Source: Hymenobacter ginkgonis (GTDB taxonomy: Bacteria > Bacteroidota > Bacteroidia > Cytophagales > Hymenobacteraceae). From it: DNA of 64,000 nt. Under the pieces are notes generated by a model, which saw nothing but the letters and a program-made list of their open reading frames with translations, had not been told where the DNA came from and ran no database searches. Position 1 is the stretch's first letter. Each line of letters begins with the position of its first letter. The stretch is taken from assembly GCF_009755225.1 (NCBI RefSeq), contig NZ_WQKZ01000005.1, positions 224,315 to 288,314 of the forward strand. Reading direction: 5' to 3'. This document shows positions 9,026 through 17,795 of the stretch, piece by piece. The position numbers and the translations under genes were made by a program.

Positions 9026-12025
9026 CTATTGTCCGCCCTGCTGCAAGTAAGGCGCGAGCACCTCGTAGGCTTTCTTGGCGCGCACTTGGTCGTTCACGGC
9101 CGGTGAGGCGGCCGACTGGTACACACTCTGCAAGGTGAGGAGGTAGCCGCGCTGGGCATCGTCGAAGAGGGCGCCGTCGTGGGTCTGGTAATAGCTCAGC
9201 ATCTGGATGCTGCGGTCGGTAAGCTTGTCGAGGATGGCGTCGGCCTTGGCCTTTTCGCCGCCCGCGAGCAGCGCTGGCACCAGCTGCGGCGTGTAGTAGT
9301 CGTACGGGATGGCCGCGTCGGGCATCACTTCTAGGCACTTATCAGCCACTTCTTTGGCCTTGGCAATATTGCCTTCGGCGAGGTAAGCGTTGGCAAGGCG
9401 GGCAAACTTATCGCGGTAATTGGCTGGGAAGCGCAGGTTGTTCTCGTCGTAAAAAATGTTGGCCGACTGCAAGCCGCGGTACTGGAACTTGTGCATCAGC
9501 TCGTCGTAGCAAATCGATTTCTCCACGTAGCCTTCGTCGCCGCGGGCGTTGTAGTTGGGGTCGCGCAGCGGCAGCAGGCGGTAGGCCATACCCTCAAGCT
9601 GGAAGTAAGGCTGCAAGTTCATGTAGTCCGACGGGGCTACCGTCGAGCTAAAATAGATGGGCCGCTTCCAGTTATTGGTGGCAATCATATCCAGAATCAC
9701 CAGGTTTTTCTTTTCGATGGCCCGTTTACCCATGCTCCACTCCATGTGGCTCACAAGTTGGCCTTGGCGGTCTTTCGGGATGATGTTCAACGCCTTCACT
9801 GCCGTAGTATCCACGTTCAAAAAAAACTTGGGGGTAGGGAAGGTCATCGTCGAGTAGTTGCCGTCGGTGTACTTCAGCAGCGGGCTGCCCTGGCCCACAA
9901 GGCTGATAAACTGCTTGAGGTCCAAGCTATCCACCGACGGGTTGGGCGAGAAGGGCAGCATATCGTTGTTGCCCTGCGCGTAGGTCGCGTCGCCCATGCT
10001 CACGGGCACGCCCTGCGAGAGGTAAGCACGACGCTTCATTTGCTGGATGTACCAGTCGGTATTCAAATACGACAGCACGGCTACGCGCACGTCGGTACGG
10101 ATGCCTTCGACCTCCTGGGCGTACCAAAGCGGGAAAGTATCGTTGTCGCCGTTGGTAAACAAAATCGCGTTTGGCGCGCACGAATTCAACAGGTTACGCG
10201 CCGAATCGACCGAGTTGTAGCGGCCCGAGCGGTCGTGGTCGTTCCAGCCCTGCGCCACCAAGATGGCGGGCGAAACCAAGCCCAGCAAAATGGCTACGGT
10301 AGCGCGAGCATTCTCGGCTTTCAAGGCTGCACCTAATAGTTGTGCTAAGCCAATCACCCCCAAGCCAATCCAGATGGCAAACGCAAACGTGGCGCCGCAG
10401 AACGTGTAGTCCCGCTCGCGGGGCTCGATGGGCGGCTGGTTGAGGTACACCACAATAGCAATGCCCGTAAACAGGAACAGCAAACCCACAATCAGGGCAT
10501 CATTGCCGCGGCGGCGCACTTGCACAAACAGGCCGATGAGGCCCAAAATGAGCGGAATAGCGAAGAAATTATTGTGCGCGAAGCTCTCGCCAATGCGGGG
10601 GGGTAGGGCAGTGCGGCCGGGGCTAAAGGGCGTCACCACGCCCGCCTGCTGGATATCGGAGTCGCGGCCCACGTAGTTCCAGAAAAAATAGCGCCAGAAC
10701 ATGTGCCCAATCTGGTACCGGAACAAGAAGCCCAGGTTTTGGCCCATCGTAGGCTTGGTGCCTTCCTGCAAGTCGGGCACCCACTTCTTATACTCTTGAA
10801 TATGAGCCGGGTCGTAGCTGTAGAGGCGGGGTAGGAGCATCTTGTCGGCGTCGGCGTAGCCGGGCTCCTGGGCACGGGGTAGCACTTCCTGGTAGCGGCC
10901 GTCTTTGCGCACGTAGCGCGGCGCGCCTTCCTCGTAGTGGTCGGGCTGAGCGTTGAATTGCGGGCCGTAGAGCAAAGGCCGCGAGCCGTACTGCTCACGC
11001 TTGAGGTAGCTCACAAAGCTGAGGACATCCTCGGGGTCGTTCTCGTTGATAGTAGGGTGAAACGATGAGCGAATCGGTACAATTAGGTAGCTCGAATAAC
11101 CGATGAGGATAAACACGAAGCACAGCATGGCCGTGTTTAGCAGCTGGCTGCGCAAGCGGTGCGACAACCGGAAGCCAAACCAAATCAACCCTATAAACAG
11201 CGCCAGGAAGATAATCAGGCCCGAATTGAAAGGTAGGCCGAGCGTATTGATGAAGAATACTTCAAAACCTCCAGCTAGTGTAGGCAGGCCCGGAATGATG
11301 CCCACCAGTACCGAGCCCACAATAACCAAGCTGATGGCCAGCGTGATGATGCCACCGAGGGGGGTAGGGTTGGCCGAGCGGCGGTAGTAGTAGATAAAGG
11401 CCAGCGCCGGCACGGCCAGCAAATTCAGCAAGTGCACGCCAATACTGAGGCCAATGGCGTAGGCAATGAGGATGAGCCACTTATCCGAATCAGCTTCGCT
11501 GGCGTGTTCTTCCCATTTCAGCATTATCCAAACCACGGCGGCGGTGCAGAGGGCCGACATGGCGTATACCTCGCCCTCCACGGCGTTGAACCAGAAGGAA
11601 TCGGAAAACGCGAACGACAGCGCCCCTACCACCCCCGCGCCCAAGATGAGCAGCGTTTGGTAGCCAGTAGGCTCCGGCGTTTCGGTTTCAAACTCGCCCC
11701 GCGCCAGCAGCAGTTTGCGCGCCAGCCGGGTGATAATCCAGAATAAAAACAGCACCGTAAACGCGCTGCTTAAGCCCGAAAGGGCATTGACAAGTACCGC
11801 TACTTTGGTAACATCGCCAAAGCTGAGCAGCGACATCAGTCGCCCCAAGATGAGGAAGGTAGGCGCACCCGGTGGGTGCGGCACCAGTAGCTTGTACGAG
11901 CAGGCAATGAACTCGCCGCAGTCCCAGAAGGAGGCAGTGGGCTCTAGTGTAAGCAGGTAGGTGGCGGCGGCGATGGCAAAAACCACCCAGCCGACCAGGT
12001 TATTCAACCGTTGAAATGAACGCAT
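9026..12025 (-). CDS. DUF2723 multi-pass membrane protein (GT117-type glycosyltransferase-like) with C-terminal helical repeat
   Basis: 999 residues. The N-terminal half has about ten or more membrane helices and the DUF2723 signature SFWDCGEFIACSYKLLVPHP with PPGAPTFLILGR in the first periplasmic loop. The acidic loop residues resemble the catalytic Asp/Glu of GT-C enzymes. The eukaryotic relative TMEM260 is a protein O-mannosyltransferase and Bacteroidota members are classed in GT117, so a role in O-glycosylation of exported proteins is a reasonable inference. The last ~200 residues (FARLANAYLAEGNIAKAKEV) look TPR-like. Start: ATG at 12025, directly before the first helix; the open frame continues to 12142. 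A -7 box lies at 12127-12134. Several GGGGTAGGG words lie inside the gene. Confidence 0.88.
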   Translation of the reverse strand: MRSFQRLNNLVGWVVFAIAAATYLLTLEPTASFWDCGEFIACSYKLLVPHPPGAPTFLILGRLMSLLSFGDVTKVAVLVNALSGLSSAFTVLFLFWIITRLARKLLLARGEFETETPEPTGYQTLLILGAGVVGALSFAFSDSFWFNAVEGEVYAMSALCTAAVVWIMLKWEEHASEADSDKWLILIAYAIGLSIGVHLLNLLAVPALAFIYYYRRSANPTPLGGIITLAISLVIVGSVLVGIIPGLPTLAGGFEVFFINTLGLPFNSGLIIFLALFIGLIWFGFRLSHRLRSQLLNTAMLCFVFILIGYSSYLIVPIRSSFHPTINENDPEDVLSFVSYLKREQYGSRPLLYGPQFNAQPDHYEEGAPRYVRKDGRYQEVLPRAQEPGYADADKMLLPRLYSYDPAHIQEYKKWVPDLQEGTKPTMGQNLGFLFRYQIGHMFWRYFFWNYVGRDSDIQQAGVVTPFSPGRTALPPRIGESFAHNNFFAIPLILGLIGLFVQVRRRGNDALIVGLLFLFTGIAIVVYLNQPPIEPRERDYTFCGATFAFAIWIGLGVIGLAQLLGAALKAENARATVAILLGLVSPAILVAQGWNDHDRSGRYNSVDSARNLLNSCAPNAILFTNGDNDTFPLWYAQEVEGIRTDVRVAVLSYLNTDWYIQQMKRRAYLSQGVPVSMGDATYAQGNNDMLPFSPNPSVDSLDLKQFISLVGQGSPLLKYTDGNYSTMTFPTPKFFLNVDTTAVKALNIIPKDRQGQLVSHMEWSMGKRAIEKKNLVILDMIATNNWKRPIYFSSTVAPSDYMNLQPYFQLEGMAYRLLPLRDPNYNARGDEGYVEKSICYDELMHKFQYRGLQSANIFYDENNLRFPANYRDKFARLANAYLAEGNIAKAKEVADKCLEVMPDAAIPYDYYTPQLVPALLAGGEKAKADAILDKLTDRSIQMLSYYQTHDGALFDDAQRGYLLTLQSVYQSAASPAVNDQVRAKKAYEVLAPYLQQGGQ

Positions 12026-12126
12026 ACGGGGCAAAAATGACCGGCTGCTGCTGCCACCGGCAGCCGCTTCCCGACCAGAAAGAAATTCCGTTATAACTAA
12101 ACCATTGCCATTCGGCAATAAGCCCC

Positions 12127-12134
12127 CAAAAGTA
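12127..12134 (-). promoter_or_regulatory. -7 promoter box for the DUF2723 gene
   Basis: Reads TACTTTTG on the minus strand, matching the Bacteroidota TAnnTTTG consensus, with TTGTTG shortly upstream. It predicts a leader of about 95 bases before the ATG at 12025, which also argues against the longer open frame. Confidence 0.5.
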
Positions 12135-12178
12135 GGCAACAACCCCCAAGGGGTTGCGTCGAGGCCGCGGGGAGGGCG

Positions 12179-12211
12179 TAAAAAAAGCAGCTACCGGCCG
12201 GCAGCTGCTTT
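12179..12211 (-). terminator. Intrinsic terminator after the small T9SS-tagged gene
   Basis: AAAGCAGCT and AGCTGCTTT form the stem around a GC-rich loop, with A- and T-runs flanking. It follows the gene ending at 12243 and separates it from the DUF2723 promoter. Confidence 0.75.
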
Positions 12212-12242
12212 TATCGTAACTAATTTATACTGCTAAAATAGA

Positions 12243-12647
12243 TTATTGCAATGTCAGCCGGTTGGTGCTCACTACCTTATCGTTCACCAATAGCGAGTAG
12301 AAATAAAGCCCAGCGGGCAAATTGCTGACATCTAGAGGTAGGGCCTCTACTGTCAATTCGGGGCGCAGGGCCAACAAACGCACTTCGCGACCGAGCACAT
12401 TGCTGAGGCGAAATTTATAATCGTGGCCGTGAGGTGCCGCCAATTGAACCGCAATTTGGCCGTGGCCAGGATTTGGAAACACGCTGAGCGTGGGTGCCGC
12501 CACTGGCAAGGTTGGCGTTTGGGGGGTAGCGCGCGCGGCGCTAACCATGCCAATGCGCACATTGCGTACGTGGTGCGTAGTGGCCCCAGCCGGTGCAAAA
12601 GCTAGCACCAAAGCGGCCAACGTCAGAACATGAGTAAATAAACGCAT
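12243..12647 (-). CDS. Minimal T9SS type A sorting-domain protein
   Basis: 134 residues. A signal peptide (MRLFTHVLTLAALVLAFAPAGA) and a short low-complexity linker lead straight into a T9SS C-terminal sorting domain: SVFPNPGHGQIAVQL, RLSNVLGREV, LDVSNLPAGLYFYSLLVND and a final NRLTLQ strand. Nothing else is present, so the protein is almost only targeting signals. Type IX substrates are exported by Sec, pass the outer membrane and are usually trimmed of this domain, leaving about 45 residues here. It may be a decayed larger cargo or a small secreted peptide precursor. Start: ATG at 12647 before the signal peptide rather than the longer frame to 12722. About 240 bases upstream hold no recognised gene. 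Confidence 0.8.
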   Translation of the reverse strand: MRLFTHVLTLAALVLAFAPAGATTHHVRNVRIGMVSAARATPQTPTLPVAAPTLSVFPNPGHGQIAVQLAAPHGHDYKFRLSNVLGREVRLLALRPELTVEALPLDVSNLPAGLYFYSLLVNDKVVSTNRLTLQ

Positions 12648-12890
12648 GGGTAGGAATAGGTAAGCGTATTTGCAAGAAGCCGATTCAAAACTAAAGTATC
12701 CGGGTGAGACTACTATGAACAAGCACCGTGCCGGATGATAGCCTGCTAGGAGGCTGAAATTTTAAACGAAGCTAGGGCTACGCACCTCCTTTCGCCTGCT
12801 TATTTCGGCCAGCGTACTGCTTTTATCGACAAATGGCTGGTTCCGCTATCGCAAGCGTTAGCGCCTACCCGTTTTACCGGCTAACCCGCG

Positions 12891-13649
12891 CTATAGGTAT
12901 TTAATTTCCTGCAAGCCAAAGCGCTGCACTGCGTTCTCCATCTCGACGGCCAAGCGGCCATCTTCCTCTACCCCCACAATTTGGCCGCGCACCCGGCGGC
13001 CGGCCACTTCGTAGTCGTGCCACTCTTGGTAGCGGTAGAGCGCGGCTAGGTAGGCCCGGCGCAGCTGGCCCACTTGGCCCGCTCGCAACTGCAGGTAGCG
13101 CCGCTCTAAGCACTCGAGTAGCGCGGCGGCCAGTGCTTCGCGCTGGAAATGACGCCCCGTGAGCACGCTCAGGGAAGTAGCAGTAGGCACTGAAAAATGT
13201 TGTTGGTTCACATTCAGTCCAATACCAACGATGCTAGACTGAATTTTTGCGCCGCTTAGGCTGTTCTCAATGAGGATGCCACCAAATTTTTTTGTGCCAA
13301 AATACAAGTCGTTGGGCCATTTCAGCCGCAGCTGGGGGGTAGGCTGGAGCAGCGTTTCGGCCCAGTCGTACACGCCCAGCGCTACGGCTTGGCTCAGCAA
13401 AAACTGCTGGCTAGCATCCAAGAAGGTAGGTAGCCACACGACCGATAATGTCAGGTTTTCGCCCGGTGCGGCCAGCCATTGGTTGCCACGCTGGCCCCGG
13501 CCGGCCGTTTGGTCGTCCGTAATGACGGTACATCCTTCGCTGGCCCGGTTTTCGCGCAACAGTTGGTGCGCTTCTGAGTTAGTAGAAGGGCAGGCGGGCA
13601 GCCAAATGAGCTGCTGGCCTGTAAATAAGGTATTAGGGCTGATGGCCAC
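12891..13649 (-). CDS. birA: Biotin--[acetyl-CoA carboxylase] ligase
   Basis: 252 residues, a catalytic-domain-only biotin protein ligase without the DNA-binding winged helix of E. coli BirA. It makes biotinyl-AMP and attaches biotin to the carrier lysine of biotin-dependent carboxylases. Visible: the ATP/biotin loop AGRGQRGNQW near 50, LKWPNDLYF near 109, FGGILIEN and the SSIVGIGLNVNQ segment, then the C-terminal SH3-like part (GRRVRGQIVGVEEDGRL). The start is a GTG at 13649; no in-frame ATG is available. It is divergent from rsfS with only 48 bases between, a birA-rsfS-ftsH arrangement found widely in Bacteroidota. Confidence 0.93.
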   Translation of the reverse strand: MAISPNTLFTGQQLIWLPACPSTNSEAHQLLRENRASEGCTVITDDQTAGRGQRGNQWLAAPGENLTLSVVWLPTFLDASQQFLLSQAVALGVYDWAETLLQPTPQLRLKWPNDLYFGTKKFGGILIENSLSGAKIQSSIVGIGLNVNQQHFSVPTATSLSVLTGRHFQREALAAALLECLERRYLQLRAGQVGQLRRAYLAALYRYQEWHDYEVAGRRVRGQIVGVEEDGRLAVEMENAVQRFGLQEIKYL

Positions 13650-13697
13650 GCGGGTTAACAGTCGTACATTAGCTTAGTAAAAACGTAAACTTACTCT

Positions 13698-14087
13698 ATG
13701 AAGAGCACCTTGGTTCGACAGGATTCGGACACATTGGCAGAAATAGCCGTTCGCGGCTTGCAGGAAAGAAAAGGTATGGACATTGTGGTCCTCAACTTGA
13801 AGGAGTTGAAGAACGCAGTGGCCGATTATTTTATCATCGCCTCGGCTTCGTCCGATACTCAGCTTGAGGCCTTGGCCCGCTCGGTAGAGGAAGAAGTGGA
13901 AAAAGTTACCGCTCAGGCCCCTTGGCAGAGCGAAGGTCGCACTAACCGCGAGTGGATTTTGTTGGATTACGTAGATGTGGTTGTGCACGTTTTCTTGCGC
14001 GACCGGCGGCAGTTCTACGCCTTGGAGGAGCTGTGGGGTGATGCTGAGTTTACGTACGTGGAAGACACGGCCGACGTAACGCGCTAA
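13698..14087 (+). CDS. rsfS: Ribosome silencing factor RsfS
   Basis: 129 residues of the RsfS/Iojap (DUF143) family. RsfS binds uL14 on the 50S subunit and blocks joining of 30S, lowering translation under starvation. Seen: LAEIAVRGLQERKGMDIVVL near the N-terminus, NAVADYFIIASASSDTQ, the WILLDYVDVVVHVF segment with the conserved aspartate, and REFYALEELWGDA-like RRQFYALEELWGDAE at the C-terminus. Length fits the family. It heads the run into ftsH (99-base gap). The gap has a GGGGTAGGG word at 14113 but no hairpin, so co-transcription is plausible. Confidence 0.95.
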   Translation: MKSTLVRQDSDTLAEIAVRGLQERKGMDIVVLNLKELKNAVADYFIIASASSDTQLEALARSVEEEVEKVTAQAPWQSEGRTNREWILLDYVDVVVHVFLRDRRQFYALEELWGDAEFTYVEDTADVTR

Positions 14088-14185
14088 AGTATTTCCTTGC
14101 CGGCTGCGTTAAGGGGTAGGGGAGCTTGGCACTAGCTGGGCTCACTACCTGCGTCTTGATTATCAAATAACTAAGCCCATTTTTT

Positions 14186-16261
14186 ATGTCTGATACAACG
14201 CCCAATAAACGTCGCAAGCCGACGCTGCCTACCCCTTCGCCGCGGCCGGGGGTGCAGCTCTGGGTGATGGCGGGGCTGCTGGTGCTCTTTACCGGCATGT
14301 TCTATTTTACGAGCTACAATTCAGCCGTTAAAATCAACCAGCAGCGCTTCGAGCAAATGCTGGCCGCTGGCGATGTGCACGACATTACCGTCGTGAACAA
14401 GCAGTTGGTAGAAGTTGGCCTCACGCCTGAGGCCCTAAAAAAACCAGAGTATCAGCGCGACTTAACCGCCAAGCGTGGCCCATTCGCCGCTGACCGCGGT
14501 GCGCAGTATTTCTTCCCGGTATTTGACGCCAAAGTATTTCAGGAGCAACTCGAAAAGTTACAGGCCAACAAGCCAGTAGGGGACCGGGTAGCGTTGGATA
14601 TTTCGGACCGTCAGAGCCTGTTTGACTTCATCAGCGGGTACGGCCTCATCATCGCTAGCATCATCTTATTCATCTTCCTAATGCGCCGCATGAGCAGCGC
14701 AGGCGGGCCTGGTGGCCAGATTTTCAATATTGGCAAGAGCCGTGCGGCTCTGTTTGATGGCGGTGACAAGGTAAAGATTACGTTCAAAGACGTAGCTGGC
14801 CTGGAGGAAGCTAAAGAGGAAGTACAAGAGATTGTAGAGTTCCTGAAAAACCCCAGCAAATTCACTATCCTGGGCGGTAAAATTCCGAAAGGTGCGCTGC
14901 TGGTAGGTCCTCCCGGCACCGGTAAAACCCTGCTGGCTAAAGCAGTAGCTGGCGAAGCCGATGTGCCATTCTTCTCGCTGTCGGGTTCCGACTTCGTAGA
15001 AATGTTTGTAGGGGTTGGTGCAGCTCGCGTGCGTGACTTGTTCAAGCAAGCGAAAGCCAAGGCGCCGTGCATCATCTTCATTGATGAGATTGATGCCGTG
15101 GGCCGCTCGCGGAGCCGCGGTGCTATGCCCGGTGGCAACGACGAGCGCGAAAACACCCTGAACTCACTACTAGTGGAGATGGACGGTTTTGGCACCGACT
15201 CGGGCGTCATCATCCTAGCTGCTACTAACCGCCCTGATACGTTGGATTCGGCACTGCTGCGTCCTGGTCGTTTCGACCGCCAGGTGAGTATTGACAAGCC
15301 AGATATTAATGGCCGTACCGAGATTTTTCAGGTTCACTTGAAGCCGCTGACCCTGGGCCCTGATGTAGACGCTAAGAAACTGTCGGCTCAAACGCCTGGT
15401 TTCGCCGGCGCCGAAATCGCCAATGTCTGCAACGAAGCCGCGCTCATCGCTGCTCGCCGCGACAAAAAGATGGTGACCAACCAAGACTTCACCGATGCCA
15501 TCGACCGGGTGATTGGGGGTTTGGAAAAGAAAAACAAGATTATCAGCCCCGGCGAAAAGCGTATCGTGGCTTACCACGAAGCTGGCCACGCCATCACCGG
15601 CTGGTTTTTGGAGCACACCGACCCGTTGGTGAAAGTGTCCATCGTGCCGCGGGGGGTAGCCGCACTGGGCTACGCACAATATTTGCCTAAAGAGCAATTC
15701 TTGTATAATACAGAGCAGCTCATTGACGAGATGTGCATGGCCCTCGGTGGCCGCGCTGCTGAAGAAATTGTCTTTGGCAAAATCTCGACTGGTGCTCTCA
15801 GCGACTTGGAGCGCATCACGAAAATGGCCTATAGCATCGTGACGATGTACGGCATGAACTCGAAGCTCGGCAACGTTTCGTTCTACGATTCGAAGGGCCA
15901 GAACGAATACGGCTTCTCGAAGCCTTACTCGGAAGCTACCTCGCAAATGATTGACGAAGAAGTTCGGAACATCATTGAGCAAGCTTACGTCCGCACGAAA
16001 GAACTGCTGACCGAACGCCGCCACGAACTGGAAGTAATTGCCAAAGAGTTGCTGGAGAAAGAAGTGCTGTTGCAAGACGACTTGGAGCGTCTCGTCGGCA
16101 AGCGCCCCTTTGGTGGCCAAACCAACTACCAGGCACACATGGCTGGCACCGACCGTTCGGAAACTGCCAGCGAAGTGCGCCAAGAGCACCCCGGCACGCC
16201 GCTGGCCGGCGACCTGCCCGAGTTGCACCTCCCCGGCCAACCCGAAGCAGAGTCAGTTTAA
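14186..16261 (+). CDS. ftsH: ATP-dependent zinc metalloprotease FtsH
   Basis: 691 residues; membrane-bound AAA+ protease that extracts and degrades membrane and short-lived cytosolic proteins as a hexamer. Two membrane helices (about 28-46 and 152-167) flank a periplasmic domain. AAA module: Walker A GPPGTGKT at 241-248, Walker B IIFIDEIDAVG, arginine-finger region LLRPGRFDRQV. Protease: HEAGH at 464-468 with the third zinc ligand expected in EQLIDEMCMALGGRAAEE. The C-terminal tail (TDRSETASEVRQEHPGTP) is hydrophilic. It follows rsfS and ends 23 bases before a strong terminator, so the LUD gene downstream needs its own promoter, which is visible. Codon use is less GGGGTAG-rich than in neighbours. 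Confidence 0.98.
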   Translation: MSDTTPNKRRKPTLPTPSPRPGVQLWVMAGLLVLFTGMFYFTSYNSAVKINQQRFEQMLAAGDVHDITVVNKQLVEVGLTPEALKKPEYQRDLTAKRGPFAADRGAQYFFPVFDAKVFQEQLEKLQANKPVGDRVALDISDRQSLFDFISGYGLIIASIILFIFLMRRMSSAGGPGGQIFNIGKSRAALFDGGDKVKITFKDVAGLEEAKEEVQEIVEFLKNPSKFTILGGKIPKGALLVGPPGTGKTLLAKAVAGEADVPFFSLSGSDFVEMFVGVGAARVRDLFKQAKAKAPCIIFIDEIDAVGRSRSRGAMPGGNDERENTLNSLLVEMDGFGTDSGVIILAATNRPDTLDSALLRPGRFDRQVSIDKPDINGRTEIFQVHLKPLTLGPDVDAKKLSAQTPGFAGAEIANVCNEAALIAARRDKKMVTNQDFTDAIDRVIGGLEKKNKIISPGEKRIVAYHEAGHAITGWFLEHTDPLVKVSIVPRGVAALGYAQYLPKEQFLYNTEQLIDEMCMALGGRAAEEIVFGKISTGALSDLERITKMAYSIVTMYGMNSKLGNVSFYDSKGQNEYGFSKPYSEATSQMIDEEVRNIIEQAYVRTKELLTERRHELEVIAKELLEKEVLLQDDLERLVGKRPFGGQTNYQAHMAGTDRSETASEVRQEHPGTPLAGDLPELHLPGQPEAESV

Positions 16262-16284
16262 CAACTTAAGTGAAGAAGAATAGG

Positions 16285-16315
16285 AAAGGCTCGCCGATTT
16301 CGGCGAGCCTTTTTT
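16285..16315 (+). terminator. Intrinsic terminator after ftsH
   Basis: AAAGGCTCGCCG and CGGCGAGCCTTT form a perfect stem followed by a T-run. Confidence 0.9.
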
Positions 16316-16342
16316 GCGTGGCTACCCTGCCCTAACCCGCCC

Positions 16343-16350
16343 TACCTTTG
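16343..16350 (+). promoter_or_regulatory. -7 promoter box of the LUD gene; start codon 4 bases downstream
   Basis: TACCTTTG, an exact TAnnTTTG match. The ATG at 16355 begins only 4 bases after the box, so transcription would start at or next to the start codon, giving a leaderless or nearly leaderless mRNA. Confidence 0.6.
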
Positions 16351-16354
16351 CGCT

Positions 16355-17002
16355 ATGTCTTCTCGCGAAAAGATGCTCGCCCGCATTCGTACGGCACTAG
16401 CGGCCGGGCCTGCGCCCCTACCCCCTCTGCCTGACTGGAGTGCTCCAGTGCATCCGCCGTTGCCAGTCAATGACTTGGCTGTGACGTTTGCCGAGAGCTT
16501 TCGGCGTGTGGGAGGAGAGTTTTTTTATTGCGAGACCTTGCTGCAACTTGGCGCCGAACTACGCGCGTGGCTAACCGAGCGGTTACCGGCCGGCCAGCAG
16601 TTTTACGTGTGGGAGCCAGCTATGCAGGCCTTGTTAACCGCGGCCGACATTCCATTTCAAGCTACCGAAACGGATTTTCGGGCGCAGGCGGCCGGGGGGC
16701 TTACCTCGTGCGAGGCGCTGGTAGCGCGCACGGGCAGCGTGGTGGTCGCACCCGCTACGGCCAGCGGCCGGCGCCTCAGCATCTACCCCGACCAGCACCT
16801 TGTGCTAGCCCGGCCTAGCCAAGTAGTGGCCGAAATAGGCGATGCGCTGCGCGTGATGCAAAGCCGCTACGGGGCCGCCCTACCCTCTATGTTGTCGCTC
16901 ACGACGGGCCCCAGCCGCACGGCCGACATTGAGAAAACGCTGGTACTTGGGGCCCATGGTCCGCGCCGGCTCACGCTGTTTTTGCTCGAAGATGATGCCT
17001 GA
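16355..17002 (+). CDS. LUD-domain protein (LutC/YkgG family)
   Basis: 215 residues. LUD (DUF162) proteins include LutC of the LutABC L-lactate oxidation complex; many Bacteroidota encode a lone LUD protein beside ftsH, so the role here is not certainly lactate use. Visible: SSREKMLARIRTAL at the N-terminus as in LutC proteins, LTSCEALVARTGSVVV, the SGRRLSIYPDQHLVLAR strand pair, and TTGPSRTADIEKTLVLGAHGP with the family's glycine-rich C-terminal loop. No lutA or lutB gene is in the window. It starts right at a promoter box and its stop codon overlaps the start of lpxH, indicating coupled translation. Confidence 0.88.
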   Translation: MSSREKMLARIRTALAAGPAPLPPLPDWSAPVHPPLPVNDLAVTFAESFRRVGGEFFYCETLLQLGAELRAWLTERLPAGQQFYVWEPAMQALLTAADIPFQATETDFRAQAAGGLTSCEALVARTGSVVVAPATASGRRLSIYPDQHLVLARPSQVVAEIGDALRVMQSRYGAALPSMLSLTTGPSRTADIEKTLVLGAHGPRRLTLFLLEDDA

Positions 17003-17795
17003 ATTGTTACCTGAGTTGCCACCACAAGCCCTGCCGCCGGGGAAACGAGTCTATTTCGCCTCTGACTTTCACCTGGGCGCGCCCGATGCCGAAACTTCCC
17101 GCGAACGCGAGCGGCGCATTGTGCGCTGGCTCGACGAGGCTGCCAAAGACGCAGCGGCGATATACCTGCTCGGCGATATTTTTGACTTTTGGTTTGAATA
17201 CCGGCACGCTATTCCGCGAGGTTTCAGCCGTTTGCAAGGCAAGCTGGCCGAGCTAACAGATGGTGGGCTACCCATTACACTCTTTACTGGCAACCACGAT
17301 ATGTGGATGTTTGGCTACTTCACCCAAGAAATGGGAATTCCCATTATGCGGGCACCAGTTTCGCAGCGCATTGGGAATCAGCTATTTCATATTGGGCACG
17401 GCGATGGCCTGGGGCCAGGTGATTTTGCTTACCGGCGCGTGCTGAAACCCGTATTTGGCTCACGCTTTACGCAGTGGCTTTTTGCCCGCTTGCACCCCAA
17501 CTTGGGTATCGGCCTAGCTAATAGCTGGAGTCGCCGCTCGCGCATCCAAAATGGCGCCGCCGACGCCAAGTATTTTGGCGAAGACGAGTGGCTACTGGTG
17601 TACTGCCGGGAGGTCGAAAAGCGCCAGCACCACGACTATTACGTGTTTGGCCACCGGCATCTACCCCTCGACGTAGCCGTGGGCCCCGGTAGCCGTTACC
17701 TTAACCTGGGCGAATGGGTCAATTATTGCTCCTACGGCGTGTATGATGGCAACGAGTTGGTTTTGCGCGAGTTTACGAGCGATGTGGCTCGCTAG
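16992..17795 (+). CDS. lpxH: UDP-2,3-diacylglucosamine diphosphatase
   Basis: 267 residues, calcineurin-like metallophosphoesterase. LpxH hydrolyses UDP-2,3-diacylglucosamine to lipid X in lipid A synthesis at the inner membrane face. Metal-binding motifs are all present: SDFHLG, LGDIFDFWF, FTGNHDMWMF, HIGHGDG and FGHRHLPLD; NYCSYGVYDG lies near the end. The start ATGATG at 16992-16997 overlaps the LUD stop codon; the longer frame to 16929 lies within the LUD gene and is unlikely. Its stop overlaps the start of the next gene. Together with kdsA it shows an ordinary lipid A/KDO outer membrane. Confidence 0.92.
   Translation: MMPELLPELPPQALPPGKRVYFASDFHLGAPDAETSRERERRIVRWLDEAAKDAAAIYLLGDIFDFWFEYRHAIPRGFSRLQGKLAELTDGGLPITLFTGNHDMWMFGYFTQEMGIPIMRAPVSQRIGNQLFHIGHGDGLGPGDFAYRRVLKPVFGSRFTQWLFARLHPNLGIGLANSWSRRSRIQNGAADAKYFGEDEWLLVYCREVEKRQHHDYYVFGHRHLPLDVAVGPGSRYLNLGEWVNYCSYGVYDGNELVLREFTSDVAR

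Noticed and set aside
9491..10336. 281-codon open frame antisense to the DUF2723 gene
   Set aside because: His/Val-rich shadow of a membrane protein, without start signals or recognisable motifs.
15215..16240. Long open frame antisense to ftsH
   Set aside because: No domain or signal seen; it is the shadow of a strongly conserved gene in GC-rich DNA.
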